Positions 17,165 to 27,160 are shown, numbered from the stretch's first letter. The stretch: 64,000 nucleotides of DNA from Streptomyces sp. V1I1 (GCF_030817355.1 NZ_JAUSZH010000001.1:4935501-4999500), one strand, 5' to 3'. Made by a program: numbers and translations. The notes: generated by a model not told the origin, from the sequence alone.

Positions 17165-17836
17165 GTGTCGTACCAGAAGCGGACAGCTCTCGCGCTGGCA
17201 GCAGCGGTGGCGGGCTCGGTGGTGCTGATGGCCGCCCCCGCCGCCCATGCCAGTGTTGTAGACGTCGACTACCAGTGTCAGACGCCGATCGGGCCCAAGG
17301 GCGCGGTCTCGCCGATCGACATCAAGGCCGTCAAGAGCGGCAGCGGCTACCAGCTGACCATGTCCTTCCAGAAGGGCGTCTCCTCCAGCCCGGTGGAGCT
17401 CGGCAAGGGCGCGATGAAGCCGAGCGCCCTGATCAAGCTCGGCGGGGTGGGAGAGGGCACGGTTTCGGTGTCCGGACCGGCGAACGCCGCGGCGATCCCG
17501 GCCAACACCCCTATCAAAATCAATGATTTGACGGGTACGTACACCCCCAAGAAGAGCGGCAAGGCCACCTTCACCGCCGGGGTGCTGACCATCAAGGCGC
17601 TCGGTACGACCACGACCTGCACGCCCAGGAACAACCCGAAGCCGTCGCTGGAACTGGATGTCACCGCGGCGTCCGGCACCGGCCCCCAGACCGCGCCCTC
17701 CGGCGGTGACGAACTGCCCAGGACCGGCCCACTGGACTCGGCCATGGCGCTCGGCACGCTCGGTGGCACCGTGCTGCTGGCCGGGGCCGCCGGGGTGCTG
17801 TGGCTGACCAGGCGCGGTCAGCGGACCGCGAGCTGA
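17165..17836 (+). CDS. Exported protein with LPXTG-type sorting signal, first gene of surface operon
   Basis: The 223-residue preprotein has a signal peptide (1 to about 30, ending PAAHAS), a beta-rich domain (about 32-158) with two cysteines (YQCQ and TTCTP), a short linker, and a classic C-terminal sorting signal: LPRTG at about residue 183, a hydrophobic stretch GTLGGTVLLAGAAGVLWL, and a basic tail RRGQR. Sortase attachment to the wall is therefore expected, although no sortase gene lies here. The domain is homologous by eye to the C-terminal domain of the fourth gene of the operon (shared KxGxxY...KGV, GALKPS/GAMKPS, GPAN and GTYxPxxSGK patterns). GTG 17165 follows GAGGGGA. Function unknown. 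Confidence 0.85.
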   Translation: MSYQKRTALALAAAVAGSVVLMAAPAAHASVVDVDYQCQTPIGPKGAVSPIDIKAVKSGSGYQLTMSFQKGVSSSPVELGKGAMKPSALIKLGGVGEGTVSVSGPANAAAIPANTPIKINDLTGTYTPKKSGKATFTAGVLTIKALGTTTTCTPRNNPKPSLELDVTAASGTGPQTAPSGGDELPRTGPLDSAMALGTLGGTVLLAGAAGVLWLTRRGQRTAS

Positions 17837-17839
17837 CCC

Positions 17840-18811
17840 GTGCGGATGCGCTCCCTCCTGGCCGTCGCCGCCGCGCTGGCGTGCGCGCTGAGCGCACCAG
17901 CGGCGCGGGCGGCGGACGTGGCGGACGTGGCGGACGTGGCGGACGTGGCGGACGTGGCGGACGTGGCGGACGCGGCCTGGACGGTGGAGCCGGGCGGCGG
18001 CGGCAGGCCGTACGTCTATCTGGAGGGCGTGCCGGGAGCCGTGCTGGAGGACAAGCTGTCCGTGACGAACCCCGGCGCGAAGCCGCTCACCGTGCGCCTG
18101 CGCCCGGCCGACGCGTACAACACCTCCTCCGGCTCTTTCGCCGTGCGCGGCGCCCGCCAGTCCAAGGGCGCGGGCACCTGGATCATCCTCGCCTCCGACC
18201 GGGTGACGGTCCCACCGCGCACCCGTGCGGAGATCCCCTTCTCGGTCACGGTCCCCCCGGGCGCACTCCCGGGCGACCATCCGGGCGCGGTCATGGCGGC
18301 GGTGGGCGAGCGGGAGGCGGGCGTACGGATCCATCTGCGCGTCAGCGGCCCGACGCTGGCGGCGCTCACGGTGGAGGACGTACGAGTCTCGGGCGGCATC
18401 ATTCGCTGCACTCTGGTGAACCGCGGCAACACGGCCCTGACCCCGCGGCTCACGGTCCGCGCGGACGGCCTGTTCGGCCAGGTACTGAGCCGGGCGCCCC
18501 GCACCCTCCCGGAACTGCTCCCGGCCCAGCGCGTCACCCTCACCGAGAAGTGGCCGGATCACCCGTCCCTGGACTCGGTGAAGGTCCATGTCGTGGTGAC
18601 GGCCGCGGGCGACACGCGGGCCGAGGCTTCGGCATCGGCGACGTTCGTGCCGTGGGGGACGGTGGCCGGCGCGGCCGCGGCACTCCTGGCCGCTTCCGGG
18701 GGCACGGCGCTGTGGTGCGTACGGCTCAGGAGATCAACAGGCCGGATGCCGGACGGTAAGGGCGCGGAACAGGCGGACGGGCAGCGCGAGTTGACGGGAG
18801 CAGCCAGGTGA
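17840..18811 (+). CDS. Exported DUF916/WxL-interacting-like protein with ADV repeat
   Basis: The 323-residue protein has a signal peptide (1 to about 24), then six ADV triplets plus ADA (residues 25-45), then an Ig-like domain resembling the DUF916/WxLIP peptidoglycan-binding family: LSVTNPGAKPLTVRLRPADAY, WIILASDRVTVPPRTRAEIP, FSVTVPPGALPGDHPGAVMA. A second beta domain and a C-terminal membrane segment (about 275-298) follow. It probably sits in the membrane facing the wall. GTG 17840 starts three bases after the previous stop, and the gene ends overlapping the next start. Family assignment is by pattern and needs a profile search. Confidence 0.75.
   Translation: MRMRSLLAVAAALACALSAPAARAADVADVADVADVADVADVADAAWTVEPGGGGRPYVYLEGVPGAVLEDKLSVTNPGAKPLTVRLRPADAYNTSSGSFAVRGARQSKGAGTWIILASDRVTVPPRTRAEIPFSVTVPPGALPGDHPGAVMAAVGEREAGVRIHLRVSGPTLAALTVEDVRVSGGIIRCTLVNRGNTALTPRLTVRADGLFGQVLSRAPRTLPELLPAQRVTLTEKWPDHPSLDSVKVHVVVTAAGDTRAEASASATFVPWGTVAGAAAALLAASGGTALWCVRLRRSTGRMPDGKGAEQADGQRELTGAAR
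17912..17974. repeat. Nine-base tandem repeat encoding (Ala-Asp-Val)6
   Basis: Six exact copies of GCGGACGTG (17912-17965) and a seventh with one change (GCGGACGCG, 17966-17974) are in frame inside the DUF916-like gene, just after the predicted signal-peptide cleavage region. Perfect identity at the DNA level, including synonymous positions, points to recent slippage and likely length variation among strains. Confidence 0.95.
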
Positions 18812-19839
18812 GCACCAAGGGTCTGAGGGCGACGGCGGCTGTGCTCCTGGCGCTGGCGCTCGTACTGCTGCCTGTGCTGCCGATGCCGCCCGCGCACAGC
18901 GTCGCCGTGGCCGACCCGAAACCCAAGGTCACCCTCTCGCAGACGCAGGCCGGCAAGGGCGGGGACATCACGGTCAGCGGCACCGGATGGCGGCCCGACA
19001 CGCTCCTGATGATGCTCATGTGCGGGCAGGCTGTCCCTGACAGAGGCGTGATCGGCGGCACCAACGCCTGCGCCAACTCCGACGGCCGCGCCGTCACCAC
19101 CGACGCCAAGGGCGCCTTCAGCAAGAAGATGCCGGTCGCCGAGCCGCCCAAGCCCTGCCCCTGCGTCGTGCACGTGGCGACCGTCACCGGTGAACAGGCC
19201 ACAGTGGACGCCCCGTTCACCGTCGCGGGCCACCCCACCGCGCCGCTGCCGCAGCCCACCGGCGGCAAGCTCGCCGTGCTCGCCGCCACCCGGCTCGAAG
19301 GCGACTCCGGCATCCTCGTCTTCTTCGGCGCCCCGGCATCGCGCACGCTCGAATTCACCGTCGGCAACCTCGGCTCCGCGCCGGTGCGGGACCCCGTCTT
19401 CCAGGTCGGCACCGCGCACGGCGTCTTCGCCCCGCAGTGGGAGGAGCAGCAGTGGCGCGGCACCATCGCGCCCGGCCGGAAGGCACTGGTCAAGCTGCCC
19501 GTCCAGCTCTCCGCGGGCGCGCACGGCGACTACCAGATCTCTGTGAAGTACGGCACCAAGGTGCTGGCCGAACAGCCGTGGGGCGTCGGCCGCCCGTGGG
19601 GCGTCACGATCTTCTGGATCCTGCTCGCCGTCGTCGTGCCCGCGGCGGTGTTCCGTATCGGCATGGCGATCGTCGACCGCCTCCGCCCGAGGGTCCGCCC
19701 CCGCGGCACCGGACGCCACCGCACCGTACAGCTGGAAAGCCGGCCGGCCGGCACCCCGACCACCACGGCGGCTCTGCCGTGGTTCACACCTGACTCCGCA
19801 CCGTCAGAGAACCCGTCCACGACGAAGGGACATTCGTGA
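18808..19839 (+). CDS. Exported single-pass surface protein of the same operon
   Basis: A 343-residue protein with a signal peptide (1 to about 36), an Ig/neocarzinostatin-like beta domain (about 38-145: VTLSQTQAGKGGDITVSGTG, four cysteines including CPC), a second beta domain (about 155-262, LEFTVGNLGSAPVRDPVFQV), a C-terminal membrane segment (WGVTIFWILLAVVVPAAVF) and a basic cytoplasmic tail. No sorting motif is present. GTG 18808 overlaps the previous stop and the gene's end overlaps the next GTG, so all four proteins are likely made together. Function unknown; the layout suggests an envelope complex with the sortase-anchored neighbours. Confidence 0.75.
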   Translation: MSTKGLRATAAVLLALALVLLPVLPMPPAHSVAVADPKPKVTLSQTQAGKGGDITVSGTGWRPDTLLMMLMCGQAVPDRGVIGGTNACANSDGRAVTTDAKGAFSKKMPVAEPPKPCPCVVHVATVTGEQATVDAPFTVAGHPTAPLPQPTGGKLAVLAATRLEGDSGILVFFGAPASRTLEFTVGNLGSAPVRDPVFQVGTAHGVFAPQWEEQQWRGTIAPGRKALVKLPVQLSAGAHGDYQISVKYGTKVLAEQPWGVGRPWGVTIFWILLAVVVPAAVFRIGMAIVDRLRPRVRPRGTGRHRTVQLESRPAGTPTTTAALPWFTPDSAPSENPSTTKGHS

Positions 19840-21182
19840 GCACCCAACGGAGGATGAGCGCGGCCGGAGTCGCGCTGATGCTCGGCGGCGCGGGGATCCT
19901 GCTGGCCGCCGGCCCCGCCCAGGCAGCCGAGGTCGCATACAAGACGGAGTGCATCCCACCGCCCATCTCGGGGCTGCCACCCGTGCAGGGCACCACGAAG
20001 GTGCAGATCACCGCGCCCGCCGAGGCCAAGGTCGGCGACGAGGTCGAGGTGGTGTGGAAGTTCGTCGAGGCGGCTTCCAAGAACCCCGACATCCTCGACC
20101 TGGAGAAGGACACGGTGAAGCCGACCGGCACGCTCAAGGCGGCCGGCGCGCAGACCGCGGACATCGCCATGGAGGGGCCGCGGACGAACCCGCCGATCCC
20201 GAAGAACAGCCCGATGAAGCTGTCCGACATGAAGGGCAAGGTCAAGCTGACCAAGGCGGGCGAGATCACGCTCACGCCCGACGCGTACAACATCAACGTC
20301 TCCAAGCCGATGTCCACCGACACCAAGTGCACGCCGAAGGAGACGGTCAAGGCCGCGGCGACGATCAAGGTGTCGGACGGCGGCGGCACTTCGGGCGGTA
20401 CGACGTCGGGCGGGACCACCTCGGGCGGTACGACGGCCGGCGGGACCACGTCCTCCGGCGGCACCACCGCCGGGGGCACGACCAGCGGCGGCACCACATC
20501 CGGCGGCGGCGACGGCGGCCAGAGCGACTTCCCCGGCAAGGAGGTCGGCGTCACCTTCGAGTGCAAGTCGCCGGGACCGGCGAGCATCAACTCCAAGGTG
20601 ACCATCAACGCCAAGAAGAACGGCGGGAGTTACGACCTCGTCGTCAAGACCGCCAAGGGCGTCATGAACAGCCCGGCCGCGCTCCCCGCGGGCGCCCTCA
20701 AGCCGTCCATGGCGGTCCTTCTCGGCGGCGCCGACAAGGGCACCGTCCCCGTCACAGGCCCTGCCAACAAGGATCCGCTGGAGCAGGGGAAGCCGGTGGA
20801 CCTGCCCGACATGGCCGGGACGTACAAGCCGGGCGCCAGCGGCAAGTCGACGCTCAGCCCCGGGACCCTGACGATCGACGTCACCCTGGGCGGCCAGAAG
20901 ATCAGCATCCCGTGCACGGTCAAGGGCAAGGCGGAGGCCTCCCTCGAACTCGACACGGCGGCCCAGCCGGGCGGTGCGAGCGGCGGCGGCAGCGCGGGCG
21001 GCAGCTCCGGCGGCGGCACGGCGAGCGGCGGGAGTTCGAACACCGGCGGCGGCCTGGCCCAGACGGGAGCCGAGGACAACGGCGCCCTGCGCGCACTCGC
21101 CCTGGTCGCCGGCACGGTGATCCTGCTGGGCGGCGCGGTGTTCACGTTCACCCCGTGGCGCCGGCTGCGCGGCACGCGCTAG
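19836..21182 (+). CDS. Two-domain exported protein with LAXTG sorting signal
   Basis: A 448-residue preprotein with a signal peptide (1 to about 31), an N-terminal beta domain (about 32-185), a low-complexity Gly/Thr/Ser linker (about 186-228, built from SGGTT-type units), a second beta domain (about 230-370) homologous to the first operon gene's product, a Gly/Ser-rich stalk, then LAQTG, a hydrophobic stretch (LALVAGTVILLGGAVFTF) and basic tail RRLRGTR. LAXTG is the motif of Streptomyces class E sortases. Each domain has a cysteine pair. The long flexible stalk fits a protein crossing the peptidoglycan. It is the last gene of the operon, followed by a strong terminator. Confidence 0.85.
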   Translation: MSTQRRMSAAGVALMLGGAGILLAAGPAQAAEVAYKTECIPPPISGLPPVQGTTKVQITAPAEAKVGDEVEVVWKFVEAASKNPDILDLEKDTVKPTGTLKAAGAQTADIAMEGPRTNPPIPKNSPMKLSDMKGKVKLTKAGEITLTPDAYNINVSKPMSTDTKCTPKETVKAAATIKVSDGGGTSGGTTSGGTTSGGTTAGGTTSSGGTTAGGTTSGGTTSGGGDGGQSDFPGKEVGVTFECKSPGPASINSKVTINAKKNGGSYDLVVKTAKGVMNSPAALPAGALKPSMAVLLGGADKGTVPVTGPANKDPLEQGKPVDLPDMAGTYKPGASGKSTLSPGTLTIDVTLGGQKISIPCTVKGKAEASLELDTAAQPGGASGGGSAGGSSGGGTASGGSSNTGGGLAQTGAEDNGALRALALVAGTVILLGGAVFTFTPWRRLRGTR

Positions 21183-21197
21183 CGGGCCCGGCACGGC

Positions 21198-21235
21198 GAA
21201 GGGCCGTCGCACCGAATCCGGTGCGACGGCCCTTC
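21198..21235. terminator. Bidirectional terminator between surface operon and peptide transporter
   Basis: A perfect 16-base stem (GAAGGGCCGTCGCACC with its complement) and six-base GAATCC loop lie between two convergent genes, 15 bases past one stop and 18 before the other. It can serve both strands. Confidence 0.9.
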
Positions 21236-21253
21236 GTATGAGCAGGAGCTACG

Positions 21254-22774
<1,521 letters not shown>

Positions 22775-23013
22775 GGTCGATCCTTGCTTGATCGGGACGC
22801 GGCGCTTTGTGAGCGGTACGCGCCCGGTGGGGGGTTGGCCGGCACCGGCAAGGGACGCGTCCCGCCCCACGCCTGAGGGGTTCGCTCCGGTACGTCGGAG
22901 ACGGGGGGACTGTCCGCACCGGATCCACGCCCCGCGCGCCATCGCGCTCGGGGCCCGGCCCACAGGTCATTCACTGTCTTCGAGACTGGCGAGCCAACCT
23001 CGCGCAGCAAAGA

Positions 23014-23044
23014 GACCCTTGGCGCGTGTCGCGTGCCAAAGGTC
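23014..23044. promoter_or_regulatory. Ten-base inverted repeat upstream of the peptide transporter
   Basis: GACCCTTGGC and GCCAAAGGTC pair at nine of ten positions across an 11-base spacer. Symmetry and location in a divergent spacer suggest an operator or a leader hairpin of the transporter mRNA. No known regulator consensus is recognised. Confidence 0.4.
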
Positions 23045-23226
23045 CCGTGTAGTGCTACAGGCGTCGCATCACCATACGACATGACACTGCGGCATATGGA
23101 AGGACTTGAGATATGGATCACAGGCGTTCCTGGAACTACCTGCCCTGAATCGAAGGTCGTAGTCATGATCGCATCCCACACCCACAGGGCTTGACGATCA
23201 CGCACCGACGCGTACGTCTTGCGGTC

Positions 23227-23232
23227 TACCAT
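23227..23232 (+). promoter_or_regulatory. Candidate -10 of a leaderless response-regulator transcript
   Basis: TACCAT occupies -12 to -7 relative to the ATG at 23239, which has no Shine-Dalgarno sequence. This is the geometry of leaderless Streptomyces genes. No clear -35 element was found at the matching distance. Confidence 0.4.
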
Positions 23233-23238
23233 CACCCC

Positions 23239-23916
23239 ATGACCCGTGTACTGCTCGCCGAGGACGACGCTTCCATCTCGGAGCCGCTGGCCCGCGCCTT
23301 GCGCCGGGAGGGTTACGAGGTCGAGGTCCGGGAGGACGGTCCGACCGCGCTCGACGCCGGACTTGCCGGTGGCGTCGACCTGGTGGTGCTCGACCTCGGG
23401 CTGCCCGGCATGGACGGCCTGGAGGTCGCCCGGCGGCTGCGTGCCGAAGGCCACACGATCCCGATCCTGGTGCTGACCGCCCGCGCGGACGAGGTCGACA
23501 CCGTGGTCGGCCTGGACGCCGGCGCGGACGACTACGTCACCAAGCCGTTCCGCCTCGCCGAACTCCTCGCCCGGGTGCGGGCCCTGCTCCGGCGCGGCGC
23601 CACCGAGCCCGTCCCGGCGCCTTCCACCCATGGCGTACGGATCGACGTAGAGTCGCACCGGGCCTGGATGGGCGACGAGGAGCTGCAGCTCACGGCGAAG
23701 GAGTTCGACCTGCTGCGGGTGCTGGTCCGGGACGCGGGCCGGGTGGTCACGCGCGACCAGCTGATGCGCGAGGTCTGGGACACGACCTGGTGGTCGTCGA
23801 CCAAGACGCTGGACATGCACATCTCGTGGCTGCGCAAGAAACTGGGCGACGACGCGGCGAACCCGAGGTACATCGCGACGGTACGGGGCGTCGGCTTCCG
23901 CTTCGAGAAGAGCTAG
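23239..23916 (+). CDS. OmpR/PhoB-family response regulator
   Basis: A 225-residue two-component regulator. The receiver domain has acidic pocket EDD (8-10), phosphoacceptor Asp52 in LVVLDLGLPGMDG, Thr in LVLTARADE and Lys in YVTKPFR. The C-terminal winged helix has LQLTAKEFDLLRVLV, DQLMREVWD and the recognition region LDMHISWLRKKLGDD, ending RGVGFRFE. ATG 23239 is chosen because the receiver begins there (MTRVLLAEDD); the transcript may be leaderless. The kinase gene follows after 60 bases. Stimulus unknown; the divergent peptide transporter is a possible target, by position only. Confidence 0.93.
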   Translation: MTRVLLAEDDASISEPLARALRREGYEVEVREDGPTALDAGLAGGVDLVVLDLGLPGMDGLEVARRLRAEGHTIPILVLTARADEVDTVVGLDAGADDYVTKPFRLAELLARVRALLRRGATEPVPAPSTHGVRIDVESHRAWMGDEELQLTAKEFDLLRVLVRDAGRVVTRDQLMREVWDTTWWSSTKTLDMHISWLRKKLGDDAANPRYIATVRGVGFRFEKS

Positions 23917-23976
23917 CAGGGGTACGGGCCGGGTCCCGCACGCCCTCGTAACATCGCGTTCCGCCCGGAGGGCACA

Positions 23977-25287
23977 TTGCGCCGCCGTCTGATCAACTCC
24001 ACGCTCGCCGTCGTGCTGGTCGTCATCGCCGTCTTCGGCGTCTCCCTCGTCCTCGTCGAGACCCGCACCATCAGCAGCAGCGCCCAGGAGAGCGTGGACT
24101 CCGAGGCCCTGCGCCTCGTCAGCATCGTCGACAGCCGGCTCATCGGCGGCGAGCCTGTCAACCCCGACATCCTCGCCGAGCAGAGCGGCGCCAAGCGGTA
24201 CGCCCTGATCGAGATCCCCGGCCGCGCCCCCATCGAGATCGGCGAGCGCCCCACCGGCAGCGTCATCCGAGGCACCGCGGAGGGCGAGCGCGACGAGACC
24301 GTCACCGTCGAGGAACCCCGCTCCTCCGTGACCCGCGAGGTCGGCCGGAGCCTGCTGATCATCGGCGGGGTCGCCCTGCTCGCGGTCATCGCCGCCGTTC
24401 TGCTCGCCGTACGCCAGGCGAACCGCCTCGGCTCCCCGCTCACTGACCTCGCCGAGACCGCCGAACGCCTCGGCTCGGGCGACCCGCGCCCCCGCCACAA
24501 GCGCTACGGCGTCCCCGAGCTCGACCGGGTCGCCGACGTCCTCGACGCCAGCGCCGAGCGCATCGCCCGGATGCTCACCGCCGAGCGCCGGCTCGCCGCG
24601 GACGCCTCGCACCAGCTCCGTACGCCGCTGACCGCGCTCTCCATGCGGCTGGAGGAGATCACCGTCACCGATGACCTGGAGACGGTGAAGGAGGAGGCCA
24701 GCATCGCACTGGCCCAGGTGGAGCGGCTCACCGACGTGGTGGAGCGGCTGCTCACCAACTCCCGTGACCCGCGCACCGGTTCGGCCGTCACCTTCGATCT
24801 GGACGAGGTCGTCAAGCAGCAGCTGGAGGAGTGGCGGCCGGCCTACCGCAGCGCGGGCCGGGCCATCGTCTGCTCGGGACGGCAGGGCATGCGGGCCGTC
24901 GGCACCCCGGGCGCGGTCGCCCAGGTGCTCGCCGCGCTGATCGAGAACTCCCTCATGCACGGCGGCGGCACGGTGGCCGTGCGCACCCGCGCCACCGGCA
25001 ATCAGGCCGTGGTCGAGGTGACCGACGAGGGCCCCGGCGTACCGGCCGACCTCGGCGCGCGGATCTTCGAGCGGACCATCAGCGGCCGCAACTCCACCGG
25101 CATCGGACTGGCCGTGGCCCGCGATCTGGCGGAGGCGGACGGCGGCCGTCTTGAGCTGCTCCAGCAGCATCCGCCGGTCTTCGCGCTGTTCCTGAGCCGG
25201 GTGGTGCGCAGCCGCAAGGACCAATTTCGCAAAGACCACCTGCGCAAGGGCGACCCGCACAAGGACGACCCGCCCACAGTCAGGTAG
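23977..25287 (+). CDS. Sensor histidine kinase
   Basis: A 436-residue membrane kinase paired with the upstream regulator. Two membrane segments (about 8-28 and 126-146) bracket an extracellular sensor of about 95 residues. A HAMP-like linker (LGSPLTDLAETAERLGSGD) leads to the H-box ERRLAADASHQLRTPLTAL with the phosphorylated His, then N-box ALIENSLMHGGG, G1 VTDEGPGVP and a G2-like GRNSTGIGLAVARDLAEADG. The C-terminal tail is charged with repeated Arg-Lys-Asp units. TTG 23977 follows GGAGGG at four bases. A 15-base tandem duplication covers the stop codon. Confidence 0.92.
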   Translation: MRRRLINSTLAVVLVVIAVFGVSLVLVETRTISSSAQESVDSEALRLVSIVDSRLIGGEPVNPDILAEQSGAKRYALIEIPGRAPIEIGERPTGSVIRGTAEGERDETVTVEEPRSSVTREVGRSLLIIGGVALLAVIAAVLLAVRQANRLGSPLTDLAETAERLGSGDPRPRHKRYGVPELDRVADVLDASAERIARMLTAERRLAADASHQLRTPLTALSMRLEEITVTDDLETVKEEASIALAQVERLTDVVERLLTNSRDPRTGSAVTFDLDEVVKQQLEEWRPAYRSAGRAIVCSGRQGMRAVGTPGAVAQVLAALIENSLMHGGGTVAVRTRATGNQAVVEVTDEGPGVPADLGARIFERTISGRNSTGIGLAVARDLAEADGGRLELLQQHPPVFALFLSRVVRSRKDQFRKDHLRKGDPHKDDPPTVR

Positions 25288-25310
25288 TCAGCCGCCAGGT
25301 AGTCAGCCGC
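25281..25310. repeat. 15-bp tandem duplication across the kinase stop codon
   Basis: CAGGTAGTCAGCCGC occurs twice head to tail (25281-25295 and 25296-25310), and the first copy contains the TAG stop of the kinase gene. Further degenerate copies of GGCCGCAGACTTGG-like sequence continue to about 25345. Confidence 0.8.
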
Positions 25311-25334
25311 GGACTTGGCCGGCCGCAGACTTGG

Positions 25335-25841
25335 TCAGCCGCGGACCTTGTCGGGCTGCGGCCGCCGCTGCCCCAGGAACGACTCCGCAGTCTGCACGGC
25401 CTCGCGCCCCGGCAGCGCCCGGAACACCCAGGTGCGGTACGACCAGAAGCGGAACAGCGTCGCGATGCCGATGCCGAGGAACTTGAAGATGTTGCTCTGC
25501 AGCGGACTGTCCCAGCCGAAGCCGTACGTCGCGGCGTACAGCACCCCGCTCTGGATCACGAGACCGACGAGGCTGAACAGGAAGAAGAGCGTCAGCTCCT
25601 TGGTCCTGCGGCTCTTGTCGCGGTCCCGGTAGGTGAAGTACCGGAAGCCCAGATAGTTGAAGCCGATCGCGACAACCGTGGCGATGATGCTCGCCCGCAC
25701 GACAGGGATGTCCGTGAGATGCCGTACGAGGTTGAAGACTCCCAGGTCCACCAGGAGTCCCACGCCACCCACTGCGCCGAACTTCGCGAACTCGCGAGCC
25801 AGCTGCTCGAGCCGCACGCGCAGTGCGCTTCGTTCACTCAT
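25335..25841 (-). CDS. GtrA-family membrane protein
   Basis: A 168-residue protein with four membrane segments of the GtrA family, small proteins implicated in moving lipid-linked sugars (undecaprenyl-P-glucose and similar) across the membrane. Family pattern: FAKFGAVGGVGLLVDLGVFNL, IGFNYLGFRYFTYRDR and FWSYRTWVFR. ATG 25841 gives the usual family N-terminus but has a weak ribosome site; ATG 25886 (15 residues longer) is an alternative. It converges on the kinase and diverges from purK. It may serve the envelope glycans made elsewhere in the window, but this is inference. Confidence 0.85.
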   Translation of the reverse strand: MSERSALRVRLEQLAREFAKFGAVGGVGLLVDLGVFNLVRHLTDIPVVRASIIATVVAIGFNYLGFRYFTYRDRDKSRRTKELTLFFLFSLVGLVIQSGVLYAATYGFGWDSPLQSNIFKFLGIGIATLFRFWSYRTWVFRALPGREAVQTAESFLGQRRPQPDKVRG

Positions 25842-26008
25842 GGTGATCGCTAGCCCCGTTCGAGTCGGTGTCGTCGACCCAGCCATGCTATCCAGCACCC
25901 CCCGGCTCCCGCCTTTCGGACGGCCGCGATGGTGTGGCGAGGCTGTGACAAGGCAGACGGTACCCGGGTCCGGGACCACGGGCGGCAGGGACGTCCCGGG
26001 GCGGCGGA

Positions 26009-26014
26009 TACCCT
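26009..26014 (+). promoter_or_regulatory. Candidate -10 of a leaderless purK transcript
   Basis: TACCCT lies at exactly -12 to -7 from the purK GTG. The AGGAGG that follows abuts the GTG with no spacer and so cannot act as a normal ribosome site for it. Transcription starting at the GTG is the simplest reading. Confidence 0.45.
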
Positions 26015-26020
26015 AGGAGG

Positions 26021-27160
26021 GTGACGTTCCCGGTAGTCGGCATGGTCGGCGGCGGTCAGCTCGCCCGTATGACCCACGAGGCGGGTATCCCCCTCGGCAT
26101 CAGATTCAAGCTCCTCAGTGACACCCCGCAGGACTCCGCGGCCCAGGTGGTCAGCGATGTCGTCGTCGGCGACTATCGCGACCTGGACACGCTGCGTGAG
26201 TTCGCGCGGGGCTGCGATGTGATCACTTTCGATCACGAGCACGTCCCGATCGAGCACCTGCGGGCCCTGGAGGCCGACGGGATCCCCGTCCGGCCGGGGC
26301 CCGACGCCCTGGTGCACGCGCAGGACAAGGGCGTGATGCGCGCCAAGCTCGACGAGCTCGGCGCACCCTGCCCGCGCCACCGCATCGTGGCGGACCCCGC
26401 CGATGTGTCGGCGTTCGCCGACGAGGTCGGAGGCTTCCCGGTCATCCTCAAGACGGTGCGCGGCGGCTACGACGGCAAGGGCGTCTGGTTCGTCCGTACG
26501 CAAGAGGACGCCGAGGCCCCCTTCAAGGCCGGCGTCCCCGTCCTCGCCGAGGAGAAGGTCGACTTCACCCGCGAGCTGGCGGCGAACATCGTCCGCTCCC
26601 CGCACGGCCAGGCCGTCGCCTACCCCGTCGTCGAGTCCCGGCAGGTCGACGGCGTCTGCGACACGGTGATCGCGCCCGCGCCCGGTCTGGACGAGGAGCT
26701 GGCCGGCCAGGCCCAGGAGCTCGCCCTGCGGATCGCGAAGGAGCTCGGCGTCGTCGGCCATCTCGCGGTCGAGCTGTTCGAGACGACCGACGGCCGCATC
26801 CTGGTCAACGAGCTCGCCATGCGCCCGCACAACTCCGGCCACTGGACCCAGGACGGCGCGATCACCTCGCAGTTCGCCAACCATGTCCGTGCCGTTCTCG
26901 ACCTCCCGCTCGGCGACCCGCGCCCGCGCGGCACCTGGACGGTCATGGCGAACGTCCTCGGCGGGGACTACCCCGACATGTATCAGGCGTATCTGCACTG
27001 CATGGCCCGCGACCCCCAGCTCAAGATCCACATGTACGGCAAGGACGTGAAGCCCGGCCGCAAGGTCGGCCATGTCAACACTTACGGCGACGACCTGGAG
27101 GACGTGCTGGAGCGCGCCCGTCACGCCGCCGGCTATCTGCGAGGGACGATCGTTGAGTAA
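26021..27160 (+). CDS. purK: N5-carboxyaminoimidazole ribonucleotide synthase
   Basis: The 379-residue ATP-grasp enzyme converts AIR, bicarbonate and ATP to N5-CAIR in purine synthesis. Features: N-terminal nucleotide fold [28 protein letters not shown]-grasp segment [18 protein letters not shown], metal/phosphate-binding [16 protein letters not shown], and C-terminal [19 protein letters not shown] 26021 is required for the beta1 strand; it has an adjoining AGGAGG with zero spacing and is probably read from a leaderless mRNA. It overlaps purE by eight bases. Confidence 0.96.
   Translation: MTFPVVGMVGGGQLARMTHEAGIPLGIRFKLLSDTPQDSAAQVVSDVVVGDYRDLDTLREFARGCDVITFDHEHVPIEHLRALEADGIPVRPGPDALVHAQDKGVMRAKLDELGAPCPRHRIVADPADVSAFADEVGGFPVILKTVRGGYDGKGVWFVRTQEDAEAPFKAGVPVLAEEKVDFTRELAANIVRSPHGQAVAYPVVESRQVDGVCDTVIAPAPGLDEELAGQAQELALRIAKELGVVGHLAVELFETTDGRILVNELAMRPHNSGHWTQDGAITSQFANHVRAVLDLPLGDPRPRGTWTVMANVLGGDYPDMYQAYLHCMARDPQLKIHMYGKDVKPGRKVGHVNTYGDDLEDVLERARHAAGYLRGTIVE

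Larger units (their letters stand above)
22775..23238. other. Divergent intergenic region, transporter / response regulator
   Basis: These 464 bases hold no supported gene. The part from about 23045 to 23200 is A+T-richer and contains CATATG and GATATGG stretches. It includes the inverted repeat at 23014-23044 and the leaderless-type -10 for the response regulator listed separately. Confidence 0.5.

Noticed and set aside
22775..22963. N-terminal extension of the peptide transporter
   Set aside because: The frame stays open but has no membrane segment, family similarity or ribosome site; ATG 22774 has AAGGA.
26015..26020. AGGAGG as the ribosome site of purK
   Set aside because: It touches the GTG start with no spacing; the next in-frame ATG (26042) would remove the first conserved strand. 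A leaderless start explains both better.
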